A stretch of 57,113 nucleotides of DNA from Pseudomonadota bacterium (GTDB lineage: Bacteria > Pseudomonadota > Alphaproteobacteria > Kiloniellales > JACOMY01). This document shows positions 32,694 to 41,472 of the stretch, in pieces. The translations under genes and the position numbers were made by a program. The notes beneath the pieces were generated by a model. It was not told the DNA's origin. It ran no database searches and saw only the letters and a list, made by a program, of their open reading frames with translations. The first letter of the stretch is position 1, and each line of letters opens with the position of its first letter. The stretch spans positions 1-57,113 of the forward strand of contig JAKOWB010000057.1 in assembly GCA_029781795.1 (NCBI GenBank), written 5' to 3'.

Positions 32694-33910
32694 AGCCCGT
32701 AGATCTGCGAGTCGTACTTGAAGGGCAGCGACTCGAAGGGCTCGGCGACCGCCAGGTTGGGGAAGCGCTGGAACAGCTTGCTGAAGACCACCTGCAGCTC
32801 GATGCGGGCCAGCCCCTGCCCCAGGCAGCGGTGGATGCCGTAGCCGAAGGCCAGGTGATGGCTGGCGTCGCGCGTGATGTCCAGCCGCTCGGGATCGGCG
32901 AACTCCGCCGGGTCTCGGTTGGCCGAGGCCGAGACGGCGAAGACGCCGTCGCCCTGCCGGATCGTCGAGCCGTTCACCTCCACGTCCCGCAGCGCGACGC
33001 GGCGCGGCGCGAACTGCACCGGCGAGAGGAAGCGCAGCAGTTCCTCCACCGCCGGCTCGACCAGCGCCGGGTCGGCCTTGAGCTTGGCCAGCTCCTCCGG
33101 GTGGCGCAGCAGCAGCAGCGTGCCGAGGCCGATCATGTTGGTCGTGGTGTCGTGTCCGGCGCGCAGCACCATCGACAGCATGTTGGCGAGGTCCTCGCGC
33201 GTCAGCCTGTCGGTCAGCACCTGTTCCTGTATCACCCGGCTGACCATGTCGTCGGCCGGCGCGGCTTCCTTGCGGGCGATCAGCTCGCGGCAGTACTGCA
33301 CCAGGTCGTTGGCGCTCTTCGCCGCCACCTCGGGCGACTGGCCCATGCCGTGGCGGCCGGCGGCCAGCTTCATGATGTAGGTGTGGTCCTCGTAGGGCGA
33401 GCCGATCAGGTCGCACATCACCAGCGCCGGCAGCTCCACCGCCAGCATGGCCACCAGGTCGGCCGGCGGCCCGGCCTTCTCCATGGCGTCCAGCAACTCG
33501 TCGGTCAGGCGCTCGACCGCCGGCTTCAGCGCCAGCATGCGCTTGGTCGTGAACTCCTTGGTAAGCATGCGCCGGAAGTGGTCGTGACGCGGGTTGTCCA
33601 TGCCGACGAAGGATTTCTCCAGCTTGTCGATCGAGCGCCGGGCCTCGGTCACGGTCGGGAAGTCGTCGCGCGCGAACTCGCCGCTGAAGCGTTCGTCCAC
33701 TAGCACCGCTGTGTAGTCGGCGTACTTCGTCAGCAGCCAGGCGCGCTGGCCGTTCCAGAGCGTCACCGGCGCGACGGGACAGCCCTCGCGAGCGGCCGCG
33801 TACTCCGGCGGCAGGGTGAACTGCCGGTCGCGCGGGAAGGGGAAGCGCGGCGGCTCGCCGGCGCCGGTAAAGGGACAGGTGGCTGGCTTGGGCTGGGCGG
33901 ACTTGGACAA
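32669..33910 (-). CDS. Cytochrome P450
   Basis: 413 aa from TTG 33910 (GGAGG lies 10 bases before it). The I-helix AGHDTTTN, the ExxR motif EELLR and the heme loop FGYGIHRCLG with C362 are intact. Bacterial soluble class I P450, to be reduced by the ferredoxin at 28617. It likely hydroxylates the imported compound. It is the last gene of an operon with the ABC transporter (17 bases after the permease stop), which links uptake to oxidation. Confidence 0.88.
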   Translation of the reverse strand: MSKSAQPKPATCPFTGAGEPPRFPFPRDRQFTLPPEYAAAREGCPVAPVTLWNGQRAWLLTKYADYTAVLVDERFSGEFARDDFPTVTEARRSIDKLEKSFVGMDNPRHDHFRRMLTKEFTTKRMLALKPAVERLTDELLDAMEKAGPPADLVAMLAVELPALVMCDLIGSPYEDHTYIMKLAAGRHGMGQSPEVAAKSANDLVQYCRELIARKEAAPADDMVSRVIQEQVLTDRLTREDLANMLSMVLRAGHDTTTNMIGLGTLLLLRHPEELAKLKADPALVEPAVEELLRFLSPVQFAPRRVALRDVEVNGSTIRQGDGVFAVSASANRDPAEFADPERLDITRDASHHLAFGYGIHRCLGQGLARIELQVVFSKLFQRFPNLAVAEPFESLPFKYDSQIYGLYRLPVTW

Positions 33911-33927
33911 GGCTTCGGGACCTCCGG

Positions 33928-35442
33928 TCACTTGCGGTGCGCGGCCCGATCCCACGCGATCAGGGCCATGTTGACCGACACGGCGAAGACGGCGACCAGG
34001 ATGGTGACCGCCATCATGGTGGACGTGTCGTTGACGTTGATGCCGTTCATGATCATGAAGCCGAGGCCGCGTGAGGACGCGAACATCTCGCCGATCATCA
34101 CGCCTAGCAAGGTGATGGAGAAGGATACGCGGATGCCGGTCACGATCTCGGGCAAGGTGGCCGGCAGCATGACGCGGGTGATCGCTTGCCAATGGCTGAG
34201 GCGCAGTACCCTGGCCGTGCGTCGCAGCGTCGGGTTCATCGAGCGCACGGCGGTCATGGCGATCAAGGTCATGGGGATCATGCCGTACATGGCACCGAAC
34301 ACCACCTTGGCGCCGAGGCCGACGCCGACCAGCAGTAGCACGACAGGATAGAGGGTGACCTTGGGCAGGGAATAGAGCGTCACCAGCAGCGGTTCGCTGA
34401 CCGCGCTGGCGGTGGGGCCGAGGCCCAGCAGCACGCCCAGTACCGTGCCGGCGAAGCAGGAAACCAGCAGCGCCAGGCCCAGCGCCTTGCCGGTCTCGGC
34501 CGCGTGTTCCCAGAAGATGCCCGACTGCAGCAGCTGCCAGAGGTGGGCGAAGGTTGCCCAGGGGTCGGCCAGCGCCTCGTCCCCCACCTTGGCATGCACC
34601 GCGAGCCAGCCGGCCAGGATCACCGCGATCACGGCGAGGCCGGCCAGCGCGCGGGCACCGAGCGAGGCCGGGCGCGACTCCTCCTCGCGCCCGACCTGCC
34701 CGGAACGGTGCTGCACCGACTGCTGCAGCCGGTACATCAGGACCGTCAGAAGGGCCACCGCCAGGATCAGGAACAGCAGCAGCGCGTACATCTTCTTGTC
34801 TTCGAAGTTGTTGTACGCGAAGGAAATCGTGTAGCCGAAGCCGCTGGTGGAGAGGATGAACTCCGAGCCCAGCACGCCGGTGATGGAGTAGCCGAGCGCC
34901 AGCTTGGCGCCGGTGAAGACGTGCGGCGCGGCGGCGGGAAGCTGGATGTGGACCGCCTGCTGCCAGGGCGAGAGGCGGCCGACCCGTCCGGTGCGGCGCA
35001 GCACGTTCGGGACGCGATCCAGGCCGCTCATCGTGCCGACGATCACGGCCATGACGCCGTAGAGGAAGCCGATGATGACGATCGGCGTGTCGTTCATGCC
35101 GAACAGCACGATCAGCAGCGGATAGAGCACGAAGAAGGGCAGGGCGTAGTAGCTGGCGATCAAGGGCTCCAGCGCGCTGCGCACGCGCGGCAGGCCGTGC
35201 AGGATCACCGCGACGCCGCAGCCCACCACCATCGACAGCAGGAAGGCGACGACGATGGAGCGGGCGCTCGAGCCGACCTGGTGCCAGAAGTCGTGCTTGC
35301 CCGCGAGCTTCCACAGCTCTTCGGCCATGGTCGTCGGCGGGATGAGCTGGTTGCGCCCGACCCAACCGAACCGGCAGATCGCTTCCAGTGCGATGAAGAA
35401 GCCGAGGACGATCAGCGTGCGGAAGACGCCGGCGCGGGTCAC
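33928..35442 (-). CDS. Fused double ABC permease (NitT/TauT type)
   Basis: 504 aa from GTG 35442, overlapping the ATPase stop (GTGA). Two homologous permease halves are joined: the first has the EAA-like loop LRRTGRVGRLSPWQQAVHIQ, the second LRRTARVLRLSHWQAITRVM. Each has about six membrane spans and SsuC/TauC-type motifs. Most systems of this family use two identical single permeases; here one protein makes the whole channel. The linker (HRSGQVGREEESRP) is hydrophilic. Confidence 0.8.
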   Translation of the reverse strand: MTRAGVFRTLIVLGFFIALEAICRFGWVGRNQLIPPTTMAEELWKLAGKHDFWHQVGSSARSIVVAFLLSMVVGCGVAVILHGLPRVRSALEPLIASYYALPFFVLYPLLIVLFGMNDTPIVIIGFLYGVMAVIVGTMSGLDRVPNVLRRTGRVGRLSPWQQAVHIQLPAAAPHVFTGAKLALGYSITGVLGSEFILSTSGFGYTISFAYNNFEDKKMYALLLFLILAVALLTVLMYRLQQSVQHRSGQVGREEESRPASLGARALAGLAVIAVILAGWLAVHAKVGDEALADPWATFAHLWQLLQSGIFWEHAAETGKALGLALLVSCFAGTVLGVLLGLGPTASAVSEPLLVTLYSLPKVTLYPVVLLLVGVGLGAKVVFGAMYGMIPMTLIAMTAVRSMNPTLRRTARVLRLSHWQAITRVMLPATLPEIVTGIRVSFSITLLGVMIGEMFASSRGLGFMIMNGINVNDTSTMMAVTILVAVFAVSVNMALIAWDRAAHRK

Positions 35443-36317
35443 CGCTTGGGCCCTGCCTTGCCGCCGGACTGGCCGGCCATGGCCTTCATGGCCTCGCCGC
35501 GCAGCTTCTCCCAGATGCGCGTGGTGACGCCGCCGAACTCGGGCCGCGCGGCGATGCGGCTGTCGCGGTCGGCTGGCCAGCCGGTCTCGACGATGTCGAT
35601 GAAGTGGCCGGGACGGGCGGACATGACGCCGACACGGTCGGCCAGCATCACCGCCTCGTCGATGGCGTGGGTGATCAGTACAACCGTGGCGCCGGTCGCC
35701 CGCCATAGGCGCAACACCTCGTCGCCCATCAGCAGGCGGGTCTGCTGGTCCAGCGCGCCGAAGGGCTCGTCCAGCAGGATCAGGCGTGGTTCCAGCACCA
35801 GGGTGCGGGCGATGCACATGCGCTGGCGCATGCCGCCGGAGAGCTGGCTGGGGTAGGCATCGGCGAAGGCCGAGAGGCCCATGAACTCGATGGCCTCGCG
35901 CACCCGGCGCTGCGTCTCCGCGGCGGGCGCGCCACGGCGCTTCAGGCCGAAGGCGATGTTGCCGGCCACCGTGAGCCAGGGGAAGGAGGCGTCTTCCTGG
36001 AAGACCACGCCCACGCCTTCGGGCACCTGTCCGGCAACCGGCTTGCCCTCGAAGGTGATCGTCCCTTCCGTCGGCGGGCTGAGGCCGGCGAGCACGTCGA
36101 GCAGCGTGGACTTGCCGCAGCCGGAGGGCCCCACCACAGCGAAGAACTCGTTGCGCCGCAGTTCGAGGGTCACCGGGCCCAGCGCATGCACCAGGCCGCC
36201 ATAGACCCGCGATACGCCGTCCAGCCGGGCGTGGACCTCCTGCATCGCAGGAGTGTCCGACAGCCCGGCCGAGCGGTCCATCTCGAAGGCGACACGGCGG
36301 ACGTTGCTCTCGATCAT
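35439..36317 (-). CDS. ABC transporter ATPase (SsuB/TauB-like)
   Basis: 292 aa with Walker A GPSGCGKST (63-71), Q-loop VVFQEDASFPWL, signature LSGGMRQRM, Walker B LILLDEPFGALD and the switch TH. It powers import through the fused permease that overlaps it. The N terminus is about 25 residues longer than usual; M25 is an internal alternative start. It lies 99 bases downstream of the binding-protein gene. Confidence 0.85.
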   Translation of the reverse strand: MIESNVRRVAFEMDRSAGLSDTPAMQEVHARLDGVSRVYGGLVHALGPVTLELRRNEFFAVVGPSGCGKSTLLDVLAGLSPPTEGTITFEGKPVAGQVPEGVGVVFQEDASFPWLTVAGNIAFGLKRRGAPAAETQRRVREAIEFMGLSAFADAYPSQLSGGMRQRMCIARTLVLEPRLILLDEPFGALDQQTRLLMGDEVLRLWRATGATVVLITHAIDEAVMLADRVGVMSARPGHFIDIVETGWPADRDSRIAARPEFGGVTTRIWEKLRGEAMKAMAGQSGGKAGPKR

Positions 36318-36416
36318 CGCATGCCCACTGATTTCCCTGTGGCACGCCGCCCGATCGAGCGACCAACCGCCACCTCTTTTTTGCCTAAGCCGAACGAAAG
36401 GAAGCCCGCGAGCCGG

Positions 36417-37415
36417 CTAGTGGCGCATCTCCGGCGGCAGGAAGGACTGATCGATCATCGCCGACCAGTCCGCGTCGCCTTCCCATTCGCCCTGGAACTT
36501 CATGGTCTCGAGCCAGAACTTCAGGCCTTCGAGATCGATCTCGCCGCGGCTCCAGTAGTCGATCTTGGCCATGTTCGCGACGGCCGACTTGGCGACGTCC
36601 GGCGCCAGCGCCTCGGCGCCGAAGCGCTTGGACATCAGCAGCGCCGCGTCCTCCTGGTTGTCGTAGGTGTAGCTGGCCGACTGGGTCCAGCCGGCGATCA
36701 GGTCGCGCAGCGCGTCGGGCTGCTCGTTCATGATCTTGCTGGTGGCGACGCCGACCATCTGCGTCATGGGCGGCAGCTCCTCCAGCGTGAAGGCAATCTG
36801 GTAGCGGTCCTTGCGGGCGCTCCAAAGCGGCTCGAGAATCAACGCCGCGTCGACGCCGCCGGATTCCAGCGCCGAGAGGCCGGCGCCCACGCCGCCCAGC
36901 GACACCAGCTCCGCCTGGCCGGTCATGCCGTGGCGGTCCAGCATCCACTTGGCCATGGTCTCGCTGATCGACTTCGGCTTGGTGAAGCCGATCTTCTTGC
37001 CCTTGAGGTCGGCCAGCGACTTGATCCCGCTGTTCGGCATGGAGACCCAGAAGAGGTCCTCCATGGTGCGGATCACGCCGTGGACGATCTTGATGTCGAT
37101 GCCTTCGCGGATGGCGGTGAGCGCCGAGGAGGTGCCGACGATGCCGTAGTCCAGGCCGCCGCCGACCATGTTGCGGATGGCGGTGCCGCCACCGATCGAG
37201 CTGACGGCGTCACGCACCTTGACGTTGGCGGTGTCGTAGAAGCCCTTCTCCAGGCCGACGGCCACCGGCGCGGTGTTGATCAGCGCGCCGTAGTAGGCCA
37301 CCAGGATGTCGGTCTCCATCTTGGCGAAGGCCAGGCGCGGCAAGGCGCCGGCGCCCAGCAACCCCAGACCCAGTCCAAGGGCCTGACGCCGATCGAAAAG
37401 GCTGAAATCGGACAT
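36417..37415 (-). CDS. ABC transporter substrate-binding protein (NMT1/SsuA-like)
   Basis: 332 aa. A signal with DRRQALG, a Tat-like twin arginine followed by GLGLGLLGAGALPRLAFA, exports it to the periplasm. The mature part has the two-lobed fold signs of NMT1/SsuA proteins (NTAPVAVGLEKGFYD, LKGKKIGFTKPKSISETMA, VDAALILEPLW). The ligand is unknown; family members bind sulfonates, nitrate, pyrimidines or aromatic acids. Two CATCA motifs lie upstream at 37501-37536. Confidence 0.8.
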   Translation of the reverse strand: MSDFSLFDRRQALGLGLGLLGAGALPRLAFAKMETDILVAYYGALINTAPVAVGLEKGFYDTANVKVRDAVSSIGGGTAIRNMVGGGLDYGIVGTSSALTAIREGIDIKIVHGVIRTMEDLFWVSMPNSGIKSLADLKGKKIGFTKPKSISETMAKWMLDRHGMTGQAELVSLGGVGAGLSALESGGVDAALILEPLWSARKDRYQIAFTLEELPPMTQMVGVATSKIMNEQPDALRDLIAGWTQSASYTYDNQEDAALLMSKRFGAEALAPDVAKSAVANMAKIDYWSRGEIDLEGLKFWLETMKFQGEWEGDADWSAMIDQSFLPPEMRH

Positions 37416-37500
37416 TGCTTCCTCCCCTGAGGCCGGCCTGGCGCACGGCTGCCGAAGCCTCTTGTCGTTTGCGCGATAGGCCTCCCGTGCTATTCAGAGG

Positions 37501-37536
37501 CATCAGAATTATGAAGTGAAGCATCAGAATGTCAAT
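37501..37536. promoter_or_regulatory. Candidate tandem operators upstream of the ABC operon
   Basis: CATCAGAATTATGA (37501-37514) and CATCAGAATGTCAAT (37522-37536), a direct repeat with a 21-base period (two helical turns). They match the elements at 27808 and 31589. They stand 86 bases upstream of the binding-protein start and also behind the dehydrogenase gene end. Confidence 0.5.
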
Positions 37537-37630
37537 TGTCCAAGGGGGCGGCCATACTCTTTCCGGGGGCTTGCAGGCCGGCCCGGCCCAGGCTCCGGAC
37601 CGGCCCGCCGTCAGTCTCTCAGGTTGGCTC

Positions 37631-38521
37631 TCAGGCCGGCCCGACCTTGACCCCCGCTGCCCGCTCCAGCGGCAGGATGACGGCGGCGATGTCGTCCTCG
37701 GCATGGCCCTGGGCGACGGCCTCGGCGTAGCGCGCCAGGGCCACCGGCGGCAGGTGCAGCGGCACGCCCTTGGCGGCGGCGACGGCGATGGCGCACTCCA
37801 GGTCCTTCATGATCAGCGAGACCGTGGCCGCCGGGCGGAAATCGCGGGTCAGGAAATGCGCAGGCACCACCCGTTCCAGCGTGCGGCTGCCGGCCGAGGA
37901 GTTGCGCAGCACCTCGTAGAGCGCGCGCGGCTCGATCCCGGCCTTCACCCCCAGCACCATGGCCTCGGCCAGCAGCGCATGGGTAGTGATGGAGATCATG
38001 TTGTTGCAGAGCTTGGCGGTCACTCCCGTGCCGACCGGCCCCATGTGGAACACCCGCTTGCAGAAGGCGTCGAACAGCGGCTGAGCCCGCGCCACGTCCT
38101 CGAGCACGCCGCCGCAGATGACGCTGAGCGTACCGGCCGCCGCGCCGTCCGGCCCGCCGCTGATCGGCGCGTCGAGGAAGCCGATGCCCTTGGCGGCCAG
38201 GCCAGCGCCGATCGCCGTCGCGGTGTCCGGATCGACCGTGGCGAAGTCGATCGCCAGCAGGCCGGGCTTGCCAGACTCGGCCACGCCGCCCGGGCCGAGG
38301 AAGACCGCGCGGGATTGATCCGGCGTCACGCGGCAGGAGCAGAACATCTCCACGCCCTGCACCAATTCGGTCAGCGAGGCCGCCGCCTCGGCACCCTCGG
38401 CCACCAGCGCCGAGACTGCCTCCTGGCTGGCGCTGAAGACCGCGAGCTCATGCCCGGCGGCCATCAGCCGGCGCACCATCGGCAGTCCCATCAGGCCCAG
38501 TCCGACGAAACCGATGCGCAT
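37631..38521 (-). CDS. Beta-hydroxyacid dehydrogenase (HIBADH family)
   Basis: 296 aa. IGFVGLGLMGLPMVRRL is the NAD(P) motif, DAPISGGPDGAAAGTLSV the substrate signature and KLCNNMISITTHALLAEA holds the catalytic lysine. Enzymes of this family oxidise 3-hydroxyisobutyrate, tartronate semialdehyde or similar acids. Transcribed toward the ABC operon side from a promoter shared with the divergent OYE gene. The substrate is not resolved. Confidence 0.8.
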   Translation of the reverse strand: MRIGFVGLGLMGLPMVRRLMAAGHELAVFSASQEAVSALVAEGAEAAASLTELVQGVEMFCSCRVTPDQSRAVFLGPGGVAESGKPGLLAIDFATVDPDTATAIGAGLAAKGIGFLDAPISGGPDGAAAGTLSVICGGVLEDVARAQPLFDAFCKRVFHMGPVGTGVTAKLCNNMISITTHALLAEAMVLGVKAGIEPRALYEVLRNSSAGSRTLERVVPAHFLTRDFRPAATVSLIMKDLECAIAVAAAKGVPLHLPPVALARYAEAVAQGHAEDDIAAVILPLERAAGVKVGPA

Positions 38522-38634
38522 GGCGAAGTCCTTTCTATTTTCGTCCTTGAACGACAGGGGTGCAGCGTGAACGCGACGATGCAGGGTCCGTCAAGCGCGG
38601 CCATGACATGCCAGCCGGCCGGAGGCGCGGCGCC

Positions 38635-39768
38635 ATGACGCTGCCGGTCGACGTTCTCTTCGAGCCCTATGAACTTGGCGCGTGCCGTCTGCGCAACCGC
38701 ATCGTCATGGCGCCGATGACGCGCAAGCGCTCGCCGGGCGGCGTGCCGACCGAGCAGACCGTGGCCTACTACCGCCGGCGTGGCGAGGGCGGCGTCGGCC
38801 TGATCGTCAGCGAAGGCACCTTCATCGACCATCCCAGCGCCGGCGCCATCGATCCGCCGTCCTATGTCGACATCCCGCACTTCCACGGCGCCGCCGCGCT
38901 GAAGGCCTGGGAGCAGGTGCGCAAGGCGGTGCATGCCACCGGCGCTGCGATGGTCCCGCAGCTCTGGCACGTCGGCGAGGTCCGCCAGCGCGGGATGGGT
39001 CCGGACCCTGCGACACCGGGACTGGGTCCGCGCCGAATCCTGGCCGAGGACGGCACGGCGGCGGTCGAGGCGATGGACGCCGACAGCATGGCCGCGACCG
39101 TCGCCGCCTACGCGCGCAGCGCCCGCTATGCCCGCGAACTCGGCTTCGACGGCGTGGCGCTGCACGGCGCGCATGGCTATCTGCTCGACCAGTTCCTCTG
39201 GCCAGAGGCGAACGACCGCCAGGATTCCTACGGCGGCGGCATGGCGAACCGCGTGCGCTTCGCCTGCCAGGTGGTGGCGGCGATCCGCGCCGTGGTCGGG
39301 CCCGACTTCCCCATCATCCTGCGCTGGTCGCAGTGGAAGATGACCGACTACAACGCCCGCATCGCGGCGGCGCCGGAGGAGCTCGGCGAGATGCTTGGCG
39401 CGCTGGTGACGGCCGGTGTCGATGTCTTCGACGTCTCGACCCGCCGCTTCTGGGAGCCGGCCTTCGACGGCAGTCCGCTCAGCCTCGCCGCCTGGACGCG
39501 GCGGCTGTCGCGGCGCACGGTGATCGCGGTCGGCTCCATCGGCCTCGACCAGCCGCACCAGTCCAAGAAGTTCCGCGACAGCGCTACCATCGACGCCAAG
39601 GTCACCGACCTCGACCGCGTGGTGGAGGCGATGAACCGCGGCGACTTCGACCTTGCCGCCGTGGGACGGGCCATCCTCTCCGACCCAGCCTGGGTCGAGA
39701 AGGTGCGCGCCGGGAGGATGGAGGAGATACGCTCCTACGACCGTGCGGCGCTGGAGAACTATTTCTAG
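38635..39768 (+). CDS. Old yellow enzyme-family NADH:flavin oxidoreductase
   Basis: 377 aa from ATG 38635 after GGAGG. FEPYELGACRLRNRIVMAPM binds FMN, VPQLWHVG and GVALHGAHGYLLDQFLWP are active-site regions, and NDRQDSYGG with NRVRF is a family mark. These enzymes reduce activated alkenes or process N-methyl or cyclic compounds. Located between the HIBADH-like and EthD genes; the 3' end overlaps the EthD gene by four bases on the opposite strand. Confidence 0.85.
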   Translation: MTLPVDVLFEPYELGACRLRNRIVMAPMTRKRSPGGVPTEQTVAYYRRRGEGGVGLIVSEGTFIDHPSAGAIDPPSYVDIPHFHGAAALKAWEQVRKAVHATGAAMVPQLWHVGEVRQRGMGPDPATPGLGPRRILAEDGTAAVEAMDADSMAATVAAYARSARYARELGFDGVALHGAHGYLLDQFLWPEANDRQDSYGGGMANRVRFACQVVAAIRAVVGPDFPIILRWSQWKMTDYNARIAAAPEELGEMLGALVTAGVDVFDVSTRRFWEPAFDGSPLSLAAWTRRLSRRTVIAVGSIGLDQPHQSKKFRDSATIDAKVTDLDRVVEAMNRGDFDLAAVGRAILSDPAWVEKVRAGRMEEIRSYDRAALENYF

Positions 39769-40442
39769 GGCGGTGGCGGATGCAGCTGCGTCGGCCGGGT
39801 CGCCACCGGCCGCACGCTCGCGAGGTCGCGCAGCGCGGCGAGCAGCGGCGCCAAGGCTTCCATGCAGGCTGCTGGATCGGCGCAGTCGATCTCATCGACG
39901 CCATCGCAGAGCGGCGGGCCGCCGGCCAGGGGCGCGCGCGCGAAGTTCTGCGCGTAGCCCGTGGCGAGGCCCGGCGCCACCAGGGCCTCGCGGATGCGCG
40001 GTCCGGCCACGCGCAGCCAGGTTTTGCGGAATTCCTCCGCCGACAGGCCCGCTGCGCGGTCGAGCCGGAGGAAGAGCTTGCAATCCGGCAAGCCGACCGG
40101 CACGACGCTCTGCTCCTCGGTCAGCACGGCAAAGCCGGCGACCGGGCGCGCGAAGGTCTCGAGTTCGTCCGCCTTCATTATCGCACTGCCGTCGCGGTCG
40201 GCGACGTGCGCGCGCAGCGTCGCCTCGCTGCGGTAGGTCACCAGGGCGACGCCGTCGCAGGTGAGCGTCCCCGGCAAGTCGATCCGGTCGCACTGCAGGT
40301 AGCGTGCGATGTTGCGCCAGCGCGGCAGCGACATGCCAAGCCGCCCGTGCTGCCGCCAGCGCGCGACGAAGCCGGCGGCGTCGAGCGCGGGATGCCGCTC
40401 GGCGAAGTAGATCAGCTTGGGAGGCGGAGGAGCGGGCGGCAT
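39765..40442 (-). CDS. EthD-like protein with two ferredoxin-like repeats
   Basis: 225 aa. Two similar halves: KLIYFAERHPALDAAGFVA with QHGRLGMSLPRWRNIARYLQ, and KLFLRLDRAAGLSAEEFRKT with RIREALVAPGLATGYAQNFA. Each half resembles an EthD (dimeric alpha-beta barrel) domain, found in small enzymes and factors of hydrocarbon or polyketide degradation. Its start overlaps the aldolase stop (TGATG), so the two are made together. Confidence 0.6.
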   Translation of the reverse strand: MPPAPPPPKLIYFAERHPALDAAGFVARWRQHGRLGMSLPRWRNIARYLQCDRIDLPGTLTCDGVALVTYRSEATLRAHVADRDGSAIMKADELETFARPVAGFAVLTEEQSVVPVGLPDCKLFLRLDRAAGLSAEEFRKTWLRVAGPRIREALVAPGLATGYAQNFARAPLAGGPPLCDGVDEIDCADPAACMEALAPLLAALRDLASVRPVATRPTQLHPPPP

Positions 40443-41227
40443 CAGGCCTGGCCACCTGCATCGCCGGCCCGCAGGGCCTGGACGGCGGCGCGGAAGCCCT
40501 CGGCCAGCACCTTGTAGTCAATCGAATAGACGTAGAAGGCAGCGGCGCGCCTGGCCCAGCGCGCCACCTCTTTGGGATTGGCGATGTAGAAGCCGAGCGG
40601 CAGGCCGGCCCTCGCCACGCTGTCGAACAGGCACTCGGCCGCTTCCAGCACCGCCGGGTGGCTGAAGCCGCCGTGGTGGCCCATGGAAGTCGAGAGATCG
40701 GCCAGCCCCGGCATCACGGCATCCACCGGCACCTCGGCCAGCAAGGCGTCGAGGCCGGGCAGCACCGCGGCGTCTTCCACCTGCACCACCACGGCGCCAC
40801 CGCGATTGGCCTGCGCCGCAGTCTCGGCGAAGACGTCCAGGCCGTAGGCGTTGGCACGGATGCCAGTGCAGGTGCCGCGCTCGCCCTCCGGGGCATAGCG
40901 TGCGGCGGCGACCGCGGCGGCGGTGGCTGCGCGGTCGACGCCGAAGTGCGGGATCACCACACCGTCGGCGCCGAGGTCCAGGGCGTGCATTACTTCCATC
41001 CGGTCGGCAGCCTGCACCCGCACCAGCAAAGAGATACCTGCGGCGGCGGCCGCGCGCGCATGTGCCTGGATTTCTCCCCAGCCAAGGGTCGTGTGCTCCC
41101 GATCGGCAATGACGAAGTCGAAGCCGGCGCGCCCGGCGATCTCGGTCATGGCCGGATCGGGACTGAAAACGAAGGTGCCGCGCTGGGGGTGTTTGTCGGC
41201 CAGGCGCTGCTTGAATCGGAAACGCAT
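40442..41227 (-). CDS. HpcH/HpaI-family aldolase
   Basis: 261 aa from ATG 41227, behind AAGGAGAA. FVFSPDPAMTEIAGRAGFDF with IADREHTTLGW is the start of the barrel; LLVRV supplies the catalytic arginine and VVVQVEDAAVLPGLDALL the metal ligands. Such aldolases split 4-hydroxy-2-keto acids to pyruvate plus an aldehyde. It could act downstream of the FAH or dehydratase genes here. The operon is aldolase then EthD-like. Confidence 0.8.
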   Translation of the reverse strand: MRFRFKQRLADKHPQRGTFVFSPDPAMTEIAGRAGFDFVIADREHTTLGWGEIQAHARAAAAAGISLLVRVQAADRMEVMHALDLGADGVVIPHFGVDRAATAAAVAAARYAPEGERGTCTGIRANAYGLDVFAETAAQANRGGAVVVQVEDAAVLPGLDALLAEVPVDAVMPGLADLSTSMGHHGGFSHPAVLEAAECLFDSVARAGLPLGFYIANPKEVARWARRAAAFYVYSIDYKVLAEGFRAAVQALRAGDAGGQA

Positions 41228-41472
41228 GGGATTCTCCTTCTTGCCTGCCTGCCCGACGGGCCGCCGCAGCCGGTCGCGCTGCCATCGCGTCGCGATCTGG
41301 TGCTCAATGGGCGTCGGAGATCGCGCGGTTGGCGTCACAGCATGCGCGCCGCTCTCCTGGCCGTGTAGCGATCGCTCGATAGGGCTCTGCGCGCTGGAAG
41401 CATGCCTCGCGGCCTTGGGTCCGGTGCATCATGCCCGGGATCGAAGGTCAGCGATATCCGAGGAGGCAAGGC

